From Ettlia oleoabundans (taxonomy: Eukaryota; Chlorophyta; Chlorophyceae; Chlamydomonadales), in the NCBI GenBank assembly GCA_019693395.1, contig JAAMXP010001750.1, positions 2,957-66,956 of the forward strand: 64,000 bases of DNA, given 5' to 3'. Every line of letters begins with the position of its first letter. Positions within the stretch are counted from its first letter, which is position 1. The notes below the pieces were generated by a model. The model had not been told where the DNA came from. It did no database searches and saw only the letters and a program-made list of their open reading frames with translations. A program made the position numbers and the translations under genes. This document shows positions 23,437 to 33,923 of this stretch, piece by piece.

Positions 23437-25569
23437 ATGCACTCCCCAGCATCGTTTCCGGGTGATTTTGTTTGTAATGATGCAGTTTTGACAAGAAGCT
23501 CCAGGTGCAGTGGGGGCCGCCACGTCTTTTCAAAGCCTAGGCCGTTTCATAGCAGCACCTGCTGTCACAGCATGGTGAGCAGCAGTAGGAGCAGCAGCGA
23601 TGGTGCGGGTGGAGAAATACTGATGCCAGCAGCAACATGCAGCAGCGTTAGCTCTCCCACAGGCTGGCATCCGCTGGACCACCCGTTGATATGGAAGGTG
23701 AGCGGACACATCCGATTTGGCCAAACTTGAGGCCTGCTGACGCACATTGTATGACCATTAAAGTTACTGGGTCCATTGCACAATGCTGACTGTAGTACCG
23801 CCATCTGCATAATAGGTGTTGTTGGCGCTGCACCACCCCTGATCCACTGGCATTTGGCGCTGTTGATTGCTGCATGCAGGGCACAGAGGAAGAGGCGATT
23901 TTTAGGCAGGCCACTCCTTACGCCCTGAGTCCCTCTTGGAAGGTGGGCGAGCAACCCCCCTCACAGCTCAGCTGACAGCCCCTCCTGCCAGTCTCTGTGC
24001 TACATGCAATGCTGGCTGTTTGGGCGTTGGGAAATACAGTGGCTTCCGTAGGGCTGTCTATTTGCATGAGTGTGATATACGCACAGCTATTTCCTCACTT
24101 TTATGATTGACTTTGCGACCGCGCATTATCCTGTGCAGGTGATCCTCTTGAGCGACGGCTCTGTGACGCGGCACCTGCAGTTGATGACCAATGAGCGGGT
24201 GCAGGTGCGCTGAGAGGGACAGCTCTTGAGTTCCTTGCACTCCAGTCAGTTGCTGCATCAAGCAGAGCCTGTTGTGGCTTAGTGTGTCATGTTGCTGTTA
24301 GCAGCATAGTGTAGTTTGATCCCACTTGTGTTCTTGGCATGGACCCAGTCGACTGTAGTTGGTTCCTGCGTGCCGGGTGGCTGCTGCAGGTGGAGTGCCT
24401 TGAGATGCGGGATATTGGGCACCAGCGGGCGGGCCTGCCACCGCAGACGGCGGCAATTGAGGGGCCGCTGGTGCAGCGCCAGGTGGGTATACAATGAGTG
24501 CTACCAGCATCCTCATCCAGCCGGCAAAGGGGCAGGCAAAAAACAAGATTGCCACACTATCTGTAGATGCATGCCTCACATGTCAATAGGCCCGCACTTT
24601 CTTATTGCTCCGTCTCCTTGCTCCCGCCGCCGTGCAGGTGCTGCTGCACATACCGGACCCCCACAGCCGGGCGTATGTGTATGCAACATCCTGGTGGAGC
24701 GCCGCCACTGTGGACCAATACCTCAGGTGAGGCCTCAGGCTGCTGTGAAGCCAGCCCAATTTGCCCTGCGCTGAGCTGCCTGTCCTTCCCTGCTTTGTAC
24801 TGCTTGTTTTGCACTGTTTCAACCATGCCTGCCTCTGTGCCTCAGCATGCTCAGATGCCCTGTCGGTATTCCTGTGCCAGCATTGTGGTCGGCCTATATT
24901 GTGTGGGCCCCCAGCCACTCGTATGTCACAACACACCGACGGACACACATCCCTGCTCCCTTCACCCAGTGTTGCCCTGTGTTACGCGCTGAATGTGTGC
25001 AGGGACCGCAGCCAGCCCATCTGGGTGTCGCTGAGTCAGGGCAGGACGGAGTTGTACCGCGAGATACTGCAGCTGGAGCTGGGCAACAGCCCATACCTTG
25101 AGGGGTGAGTGGGGTGCCCGGACGTGATGGTTTTTGGGACTGGTACAGGGGTGACCCTCACCAGAGGCCCACTGGCTGCTAAGTGCAGCCAGTGGGCCTA
25201 TTGGTGACTAGAATAAAGGGCGCAAGGTTCTGCTGATTCTGCTGGATACATCCTGTGGATCGATGGCAGAGTGCGTTGGTAAAGGCATCATAAGCAATGT
25301 AGTACATGACCGGTTGATTCTTGTAAGATCTGTGCAATGCAGTTGCTATGCAGTGCCGGCGTTTGCCGCTCTTTGTGAGCTTTACACTCCGTCTTCCTGC
25401 AGCCACACACCCTTTGCGCACCTGGTGCAGGCAGTTCCAGGCGCAGGGTCCCTTCTGGGGGCGGCAGTATCTGTTCTGGCACGACGGAAAGCCGCTTACC
25501 CTCATCTACGAGGTGTTCTCAACTGAACTGGAGCAGTTCCTGGGCAGTGCGTGCCAGGCGGAGGCATGA
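23437..25569 (+). CDS. Plastid chorismate-lyase-like protein
   Basis: Exons are 23437-23697, 24139-24204, 24390-24482, 24638-24726, 25003-25104 and 25431-25569 (249 aa). All are GT-AG and phases agree. After about 75 residues of Ser/Arg-rich, transit-peptide-like sequence comes WHPLDHPLIWK, then LLSDGSVTRHLQLMT, ASWWSAATVDQYL, PIWVSLSQGRTELYRE and GPFWGRQYLFWHDGKPLTLI, then YEVFS. This block order is that of the cyanobacterial/plastid chorismate pyruvate-lyase family (UbiC-like, DUF98). In cyanobacteria this family makes 4-hydroxybenzoate for plastoquinone. The conserved Arg in DGSVTR and the terminal Glu in YEVF are present. An earlier in-frame ATG at 23293 would extend the N-terminus by 48 residues. 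A TGTAA follows 130 bases after the stop. Confidence 0.88.
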
Positions 25570-26109
25570 GAGGCTTAAATGAGCACAGCACGGTTGAAAG
25601 CATCGGCAACCCAGTGCGCCATTGCACAATCTGCGCCGTGTGCCATACTGTTGCAGCTGTCATTTCTGGGCTGTGGTGCCTTAGTACTGTAGTTGGTACT
25701 GTAACCTAGCCAAGATCGGCTGCATTCTTAGGGCGCTCGTTCAATGCAGAGAGGCAAGGTCCTATTATGCAGCGGAGCTACGGCATGAAACGCCAGCAAG
25801 GTGGTGAGAATGCAAGGTGCTGCAGTTAGATAGCCTGCGACTACTCCCCTACCCTCCTTCATGCATGCTTGTAGTGAGATGCATAACCCCCCTACACCAG
25901 TTGGTGCAGCACAATTTGCTTGGCCCTGTGTGTAAATCAGGATTGCAGCTTGCCAATGCTTCAGTCACAGGATTGACTGCGCCATCGGCAGGAGATACCT
26001 GGCGCCACATCAGCAAGCTGACAGGGGAGGAAACGACGTCTTGATCAACAGTAAGCGCTGTACAACAGTTCACACGTGGCTTGCTATCTGAAAGAGGGAT
26101 TTATGTAGG
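25570..26109. other. Spacer before the F-box/LRR locus
   Basis: About 540 bases hold the 3'UTR of the chorismate-lyase-like gene and the presumed promoter of the F-box/LRR locus. No coding signal is supported. Confidence 0.5.
25700..25704 (+). terminator. TGTAA polyadenylation signal (chorismate-lyase-like gene)
   Basis: TGTAA is found 131 bases beyond the stop codon at 25569. Confidence 0.5.
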
Positions 26110-28409
26110 ATGCCTCCGCGAAGGAGCGCCAGGCTAAGAGCGGCAGCTCGCCAGCCTCCGATCATCCATGCCCTGCCGGATCAGATCTTGGGCAAAGTAC
26201 TAGCTTCAACTGGCGCAAGGAAGAACATCGGGTGAGACTCCTGGAACCCTACACGCCCAGTCCTCGTGTGCACTGTCGGCATTTGTAAGCGACGGGCTGC
26301 ACTAGGACATCAGGAAGGAGTTAGGCGCTCGTAGGGATGGGCACCGCAGACGGCTGCTCCTGCAGCCACGGCGCACCCAAGGCGCACCCAAACCAATTCC
26401 GTCGCTTTTGCTCACTCATGTGCAACCTGCAGGCCCATCATTTCCATGGTCTGCAAACGCTGGCGGGCTGTATTGTTCTCAGAGCCCGGCTTATGGCGTT
26501 CCTTCCGTTCGCGTGCCCGGAACCTTGCGGACATGCATGACCAGACACGGCAGAGCTGGCTCACAACGCAACGCAACGTCCTGTACGTTGTTGGCGGCGC
26601 GGTGCAATGCGTGGAGCTGCTTTATGATAAGCACAGCGCAGCACTGACCAGCCCCCACCAACTTGAAGACTTCTTGCAGCTGATGCACCCACTAAGCCTC
26701 CGGATATGACAGCTGTGCGGCCATGAGTTGCCGCCATTGCTCACCACAGCTGTGCTGCAATTTGATCAGCTCCACAAGCTGTCCCTGCTGATACCTCAGC
26801 TGCAGCCTGCAGATATCCTGAGCCTGTGCCAGCTGCCCCGCCTGGTCAACCTGAAGTTGCATTGCAACTCGATCAACAGCAGTGTGGTAGACGGCCTGGC
26901 GCAGCTGCCTGGGCTCACTGAGCTGGTGGTGGTGTCTACTGCAGCTTATCCACCAATGCAGCCACTGACTAGCTTGAGAAGCCTCCGCAGGCAGGTCAGC
27001 TCGTGATATATTCTGTAGAACAAACAGCGCTGATGTTTTCCAGGCTGCTGTTTCATGATGTGAACCATAAGCATGCTGTCCCTCAACTGCGCAGGCTGTA
27101 CCTCATTTGCCGCAACGCCGGCATTGGACAAGCAATGCTACCACAGCCGGAGCTTCCAGACATTGGAGGAGTACCAGTTTGCACACCAGGACTATTATGT
27201 GATTCTTACTGCACATCGTTCGTTGCGCTGCGGAGCATGGCAGGGCGAAAGGTACAATGCCAGCTCCGTTTGTATCCTGCAAGGCATCTTGCCGTGTACC
27301 AACACGCACACCATCCTCACATGCTGTCTTCGACTACCATCCATCCTTGTGTTCTCCCCCTGCCTTGCTGCCAGCGCGGAAACGCTTACATTTCTCTTGG
27401 AGGTGCTCAGATGCAGAGCTGTCGCTGCAGCCCCCACGACTCAGGCACTGGTGACGGAAACGTAGTGCAGCTGTTGCTGTGCGGCGTCAAAGCTATCCAG
27501 CACACAGGGTGCGCACGGCTGCTGCAGACCCTGGTCCCATTTAATGCCACACTGTCCTCCCTGCACATCACCCACAGCAACTTGCAGGCGTCGACCCTGC
27601 AGGGCTGCAACAACCAGCCGTCAGCCTTGAAGGAGCTGCACCTGCTCCCCCATTCCCCCGCTGCGTCTGAGATGGTGGAGGTGCTTGAGGCGTTCCTGAG
27701 CCAGGCGCCCCGTCTGGTTGACCTGTCTGTGGTGGGGGGCTTCCTGACGGCGCTGCCAGACTGCTTGGCTGCCCAGGCCCTGACTCGCCTGGTGTTGCAG
27801 CACATTGAGCTGAAGCACGGGGCGCTGCGGCAGGGACCCTACTTGGCCGGTAGCTGCAAGTGCACCATGCATTTGGCAACGCCAGCTATATTGAAGCTGC
27901 AGGTGCCTTGCAGCTGGTACGCTTGCCCTTTGCTTAACCCTACGGCCTTGGAATCATTGCCCTACAACCAAGTTCCAGCTCAAAAGGTTGTGCCCTTGTG
28001 CCCATGCCTTGCATGTTCTGCTGCAGGGTTGCGCGAGCTTGACCTGAGCTGGAACAACATCACCCGCCTGCCCGCCAAACTCAAAGCCGCCACTGCGCTG
28101 AGCAAGCTCAACCTTGCCGGCAACAACCCTCTCAGACCCGCCTGCATTGAGAGCGCGCTGGCACAGCTGCCGCAGCTATTGGTACTTGTCCTCACCTCCA
28201 CAGGAACACGTGAGGATGTGCTGCACCAGCTACGCAAGCGCCTCCCGCACCTGACTGTGCTAACATCTACATTTCTTACCAGTTTGCTGGTCATACGGCC
28301 CTGCTTTTGCCTTTGCCATTCGTCGACTTCCCTGGATATAATCATGCATCAATTTGGGTTTGCATGGCAGTGGGCCATGCCCTGCGCTTCCCCTGCACAC
28401 GTGTGCTAG
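26110..28409 (+). CDS. F-box / leucine-rich-repeat protein, possibly broken
   Basis: Exon 1 (26110-26231) and exon 2 (from 26433) give an F-box: HALPDQILGKVLAS, then MVCKRWRAVLFSEPGLWRSF. F-box proteins recruit SCF ubiquitin-ligase targets. Leucine-rich repeats follow: LHKLSLLIPQLQ, LPRLVNLKLHCNSI, LPGLTELVVVS, LTSLRSLRRLYLICRNAGI and LRELDLSWNNITRLPAKL. Exon 2 runs to 26990 only if an in-frame TGA at 26707-26709 is read through. A canonical intron ending at 26712 would remove it, but also removes about 35 coding-looking residues. The next intron (26991-27094) needs a GC donor (GCAGGT) to join LRS-LRR-LYL in phase. Between 27150 and 27380 the exon path is unclear. The last exons end at 27849 and start at 28027, with a stop at 28407. 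It could be a decaying pseudogene or a gene with alternative splicing. Confidence 0.6.
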
Positions 28410-29346
28410 TGTAATGGTCCCTCCATTTGTTCAGGAATCTATTACACTGCTGGCAATATTGACTTGCTCTTGGTTTACTTGCATACATCCATGTCTTGGC
28501 ATGCGTGATTGACGGGGGCTGGATGGACATTGATGCTGTTGAGCTTACCATCACATGCAACCCTGTGTTTGATGCTACAATTCGCCAATCAACAACGCCA
28601 GTCGAGCCATCATCTTACATTTCTTGGGCTAACGATGCATGATGCGAGATGTGAATGGTGATATGGTAGTGCCCAGCGCCATGACTTGTGAGTTTACAAG
28701 TTGACTTTGACTAAATTTTAACAGGAGTAGGGCAGTAAGTAAAGTACCTACATTGAAACTAGGGCTGGCAGTATGCAGGAGCAAGCAGAGTTCACCGAAG
28801 AGCTACGCACATACAGGTAGGAGGTGCAAAAAGAGGCCAGCACTATATATACTTGTCACGAGCAGAACATGGACACGGTTATGATGAGCGGAACCCAAGT
28901 AATGTCATAATGTCGCTGCAAAACCCGGAAGCAGGTATGGTAGTATACAAGTCATCACTCAATCAGAACTCATTAAGCCACTGTGCAGATAACCGAGTAA
29001 ATTTGGGGTGAAAAAAGTAGGCGGCAGCATGCGTGCGTCGCCGCGCTGTTAGGCCAAATCCTCCCTCGCAAGTCACCAGCCAGCCAAACCGCTGCCGCCA
29101 CCGTGGCACCCCAACAAGGGGGCGCACGGCTACCTAGCCAAGGCACCCGGACAATTCAAGGCAGAATAATCCCCATGAGCATCGCGGACTCGACCCATCA
29201 AGCATGACCTGCCGCCATACAAAGCTGCTCAGACCGCACAGCAGGTCCTCTCAGCAGGCCCCACTGGCAGGGTCTTGTACCGCGCGTCATCTGCAACCTG
29301 CTGCAGAGCTGCACTGCAGGGCTCACAGGGGCTGTGTTATGGGAGG
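28410..29346. other. Convergent spacer, no gene supported
   Basis: About 940 bases lie between the F-box/LRR locus and the stop of the polyQ-protein gene. The DNA is richer in A/T than its flanks. No open frame of note and no recognisable repeat is seen. Confidence 0.5.
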
Positions 29347-32300
29347 TCAGAGGGAGGCGCCTGAGGAGTCTGCCGCCACCTTGGCTCTGAAGAAGTCGTC
29401 AAAGGCGGTTGCCGCCACCAGGCTCTTCACCTCGGCAGCGGGGCGCCGCCCCCCACCCGCCTCAGCCATGTACGCGCCTGCACACAGGCACAGCGTGTCA
29501 CAGCATGGTGAGGGACAGCTACTACCAACCAAAGGACTTGGCATAGTGCCGAATACACTGGAGAAGGTGCAGAGGAGAGAGGAGGGTCGCACAACACCAT
29601 GTGAAGGCTGGATGAGTTGCCTGGAAGTTCTCCCTGCCAACTTGGGGCGTTAAGAGGGCGCGGTGGTTTCACTGGCGTAACAGGCAGCCAACCAGGACAC
29701 CTACCACAAACCACAACAGTTTCGCCTCAATCCCCCCAACAACGACCCACCCACCCAACCGCCCAATCTCCTCCCACCTGTAACTGTGTCCCCCAGCATT
29801 TGCACCAGCGAAGCCACCAGCTCCTTGTCCCGCGCCTGAAGCTGGACAGCCTGCACAACCGGTGGGTGCCAGGTTACAACGTATTGGCCAAGAGCACAGG
29901 CGTGTGATTGGCCCACGTTATTGACTCACATGCGGCAGTCGCCCTTCTGCTGTGCATTTTCATTGGGATGTACCAGGATGGGTGCAACCTCCACATACAA
30001 CTGCGCAGACCACAGCAGCACTCCACCAGGAACCCCCGCAACGCCCGGCCACCCACCTGGCCCTGCATGGCGGATCGCAGGAAGGGCCAGTACTTGGACG
30101 CCACATCATTCACGGTCAGGTCGGCACACACCAGGGTGCTGCCCCACACGCTGCTCCCGCTGTGCGCAGGGCGCAGCGCACGGAGCGTAGCGTCTGATGG
30201 CAGCCCCTCGCCGCCGTCAGCTGCCGATGCTTCTGCCGCTGCCTCCGCCTGCTGCTGGCCTGGCTCGCCGCTAGAAGCATGCGGTGCTGGGTCATGGTTG
30301 CTGTCTGGTGGGGGTGGATCTGTGGGCGAGCCCGCTTGCTGCCGGCGCTGCCTAGGGTGCTGCAGGCTGCCTAGGATCAGGGCACGCTGTGCGGCGGTCA
30401 CATCAACAGTACCTCCGTCTGTGGGACGATGCTGGCCAGCTGCCGGGGCAGCTGCCCCTCCCACGCCTGGAGCGGATGGAGGGGAGTGTTCCTGCGGAGG
30501 TGGAAGATCGTCCCCGCTTCGGCGCTGCCGCTTGGGTGGCTCTGCAGCGGCGCTGGAGGCCCGGCCCTGGCTCTGCCCCTCGCTGCCCTCCTGCTGCGCC
30601 TGCTCTCCCCTTCGGGCGGACTGCTGCTGCTCCTGCTGCTGCTGCCGTCCCTGCTGCTGCTGCTGCTGTTGTTGCTGCTGGGAACGGTTCGCCCCCAGTT
30701 CCAGTCGGCGTGCTTCTTCTAACACTGGCGAGGGCGAGCCATGCCGCGAGCTGTCGCCACCTACCACCACCTGGCGCCATACCCCTGCGGCCCCTGCTGC
30801 TCCTCTGCCTGCCCGTTCATCCTCCTCCCGTTCATCAGTAGGCGGCAGCGGCGGTGCTGTACGCCTGCTGGTGACAGGGGCCGGTGAGCGGATCATATCT
30901 GTGGGCCCGTCTTCCTCCTCCCCATCGCCTGCGGACGATCCCTGCTGCAGCGGTTCTGAGCCCTCTGTCTCCAGAGATAGCATGCGCATGCGTTGCTGCA
31001 TGTGGCCGTCATCCGCCCTGCCGTTTCCCGCCACCTGCGGTCTAACGCCGCCCTGTTGCTGATGCGACGGCTGCCGCTCCGCTGCGGGCAGGCGAGCCGA
31101 CTCTGGCTGCCCAGCATCATGATTGATGTCGCCCTCTGCCTGCCCTTGCTGGAGTGCCTCCTCCCGTAGCGATGCTGTTGCGGTGTCCTCAAGTGCTGAA
31201 TCAGGCGGCGCATCGGGAAGGAAAGACGAGCTGGCCTGCTCTGCATAAGAACCCGCTGCCTGTATGCGCTGCGGTGAGGCCCCCACGTTGCCACCGCCGC
31301 CGCTGGCGGCGCCCTGATCCACCACCTGCCGACCGGAGCGTGATTGCTGCCGATTGGGTTCTGCGTGTGAGCTCTGCATATGCCGAGGCGAGTGGCAGCC
31401 TGCCGCTGAGCTGGGCCGCGGCGGCAGCATGTCTTGGGAGTGCTGGCTGCCGCCGCTGCCTGAGCCATCCCCCTGCCCCTGAACGCCCTCCAGGCTGCAA
31501 CTGCCGCCGCGCAGCCGTTGACTGTTGCTGTCGTTGTTTTCTTCGTCCGACGAGTTGGCAACTCCTGCATCCACGTCCTCCTCTCCCTCTTCCTCCTCCT
31601 CACTATCCCAATCTGCACTTAGCAGTGCAGTGCACAAATTTCATGCAACTTCCGCGGAGCAGTGGCGTATAGAATGTGCACAGACCAGCCAAGGACTAGT
31701 GCAGGGGCGCCCGAACCGCTGCCAGCAGCTCCCAACAGCCGCCAACCTGCAAATATACCAGTACTACCATCAACCCCCTGCAGCACAGCCGCATACAATC
31801 CAGCCTGCGGCAAGCGTCCCCGCCGCCGCATCTGGCGGCGAGGCAAAGTGCCGCCTCGCACCCTCATCTGCGAATGTGGCGATTGCTTGCACGGCATAGG
31901 TGCGCAGAATGGCGCTGCGCAGCTGGGAGTCTCCGCAGTGCGCCTCCACATTCCTGCAAAGCAGGAGAGCAAGGAAAGGCACAGGTGCATCAGCGAAGGG
32001 GAGATGGATGTGCAGGGTGGGCAAGCAAGTGCAGGTGGGTGGTATATGGGGGTTGTTCGCAAATAGGCAGACCTGCCGTTGTGGTCAGCATCTCCCCCCT
32101 GACACCCACACCGCCTGGAGCCCTCGTGTATGGCTCTAACAACATAACGGGCCACCATGTCAGCTTCACTCAGGCACAGCACCTGCCTTCCTTCCTGCCT
32201 CCTGCTTTACCTGAGCTGCTCCTGCAGTAACTCTGCTGCTTCCCCAACCGCCACCTCAAATGCGGCGCGGTTCAGGCGACCGGGCACCGACGGTCGGCCG

Positions 32301-33490
32301 GCGGCGACGAGGGTGCGGCCTGCAACAATCCTAAAGCTTCAGTCGCTAGGTGTCCGAGGCATTGGGGCAGGTGGAGTTGAGGGTGCTGCAAAGTCAATCT
32401 GCACTCTCACACGCTTGCGTTGCCACACCCAGCAACCCAAACAGCCAGGCAGCCCAGCCAGCCACCTGTCTTTGACTCTGTGCGCTTGATTGCCTCAATG
32501 AGGTCCCGGTTGAGCTCTATCTGGCTGAACTCAAATAGCAGCTGACCCAGCTGGCCTCGCGCCTGGCTGATGTCGCCCTGCGTGTCTGCAGGGCAGTGGC
32601 CGTGGCAAACAGCGGAGGGCAGGGAGCTGGGAGTGCGAAGCAGAAGATGGGCGCACCATAGTTGGAGGCCAGGCCGCCAGCTAGAGAAGGCAGGTGGGCT
32701 GTGTGCATGGGCTGCTGTGCCCCTGATCCTGATATCTTGGCACAAACAAAGCTGTGTGAAACACTTGCCGTGGTTTGACCAATCGCGTGCCACAGATTGA
32801 CCGACTGGGCTGGCGAAGTCCCACCTGCTGGCCTCTCCCGCTTGTCTTTGCGGGCATGTCGGCGGACTGCCGCAGCATGCTGCCCCGCAAGCAGCAGCGC
32901 ACCCACCTGTGTTGCGTTTGACCTTGTCATCCTTGAGAATGAACTCCTTATCAATATTGTAAGAGGCCTTGCGCTTTTTGGGGGAGGAGGGGCGGTCCGG
33001 GGCTGCCGGCGTGCGCGCCGGGCTGCCGGCACGCACACGGTCCATGCTGCTCAGAGCTGGACGCACGCGCAGCTGGCGGAAGGCCTTGGTTGCATCTGCA
33101 AAGGTTGTAATGAACTTGGTGTCAGTGGGGTGGTATTGGAGGGGGCGCCTTAGCAAGCGGGTAACTGGCTATGGTAGGGCTCGTGGGGTTTCTAGGAACC
33201 GCCGCGGGGCCAGGCAGCAACAACCCACCAGTCACTGCCGGTTCGCCCGCAGGAGGGCCCGTCCCGCCCCCAAGCGCTGCTTCATTGCTCCCACCAGCTT
33301 CACACGGCTGTTCCGTGGCGTTGGGTGACTGCTGGACCCGTTGCCCCTGCTGCTGTCGGGAATCAGTCGCTTCGGAGACCTTGCTAGCATGTTGCTGTTC
33401 CCCTGAAGCGTCCTCTCGGCCCTCTGTAAGGTCGTAGCGAAGCTTCTTGGGCGACTTGAAATCCTGCGAGCTGTACCGGAACGCCATCAT
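29347..33490 (-). CDS. Unrecognised 852-aa protein with polyQ tract
   Basis: Exons in transcript order are 33490-33229, 33095-32907, 32585-32466, 32319-32255, 32182-32112, 31953-31862, 31612-30057, 29850-29778 and 29477-29347 (852 aa, all GT-AG and in phase). The first 265 residues look globular and conserved. They begin MMAFRYSSQDFKSPKKLRYD and include SPKKRKASYNIDKEFILKDD and LLFEFSQIELNRDLIEAIKR. A very acidic start (DWDSEEEEEGEEDVD) opens a roughly 500-residue disordered region with ten Gln in a row near 30651-30680 and a basic PPKRQRR patch. A helical C-terminus (VASKYWPFLRSAM, ELVASLVQMLGDTV, AFDDFFRAKV) follows. The SPKK and KRQRR motifs suggest a nuclear protein. I recognise no family, so function is open. 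Confidence 0.65.
30651..30680 (-). repeat. CAG/CAA repeat coding ten glutamines
   Basis: Ten consecutive glutamine codons (CAG interrupted by CAA) on the minus strand sit in the disordered part of the 852-aa protein. A second Gln-rich stretch follows directly (GRQQQQEQQQ). Such tracts often vary in length between strains. Confidence 0.85.
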
Positions 33491-33923
33491 GCGTCAGGCG
33501 TCTGGATACATTACAGAACGCTTTGCATTGCATGGCAGGAACACCGTGCCGTTAGATTTGTGTGTGTGTGTGTTGCTGACCAGGTGGTCGGTAGTCGGGA
33601 CAGCCTGGCAGGCGCTGAATCTCCCGTCCCGGTCAATTGGACGCCGATATCATCACGACCCACCTAGCATTGACAATAGCTGCGTACTTTAGGTCTGGGC
33701 TGGGGCGGGAAGGTGCAGCTGGGCGCCCAGCTTACCTGGGCCGCCATCAAACTGCTCCTCCGTTGCTCCGCTTCCTCTAAATACTCGGTGGCTGCATTTC
33801 GTCTTGTAATCCACAGCAGTTCTTGCACACAGCCCGCGGGCCCCAGCTTCGTGTGCGGATACGTGCGGACCAAGCTTTGCGTTTGTGCGGGCTTTAGATC
33901 CGAAGAGCTCGTGTCGCTTTGAA
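33491..33923. promoter_or_regulatory. Divergent promoter, polyQ protein / chitosanase
   Basis: This 433-base interval lies between two divergent start codons. It contains a short GT microsatellite near 33559-33572 and no coding sequence. Confidence 0.4.

Noticed and set aside
29908..31062. A 384-codon + strand frame opposite the polyQ-protein gene
   Set aside because: It is rich in Cys, Arg and Leu runs that mirror the CAG/GCA codons of the minus-strand gene; typical antisense shadow.
32169..32210. A 42-base (or 28-base) mini-intron in the 852-aa protein gene
   Set aside because: A normal 72-base GT-AG intron (32254-32183) joins the same exons in phase, so no mini-intron is needed.
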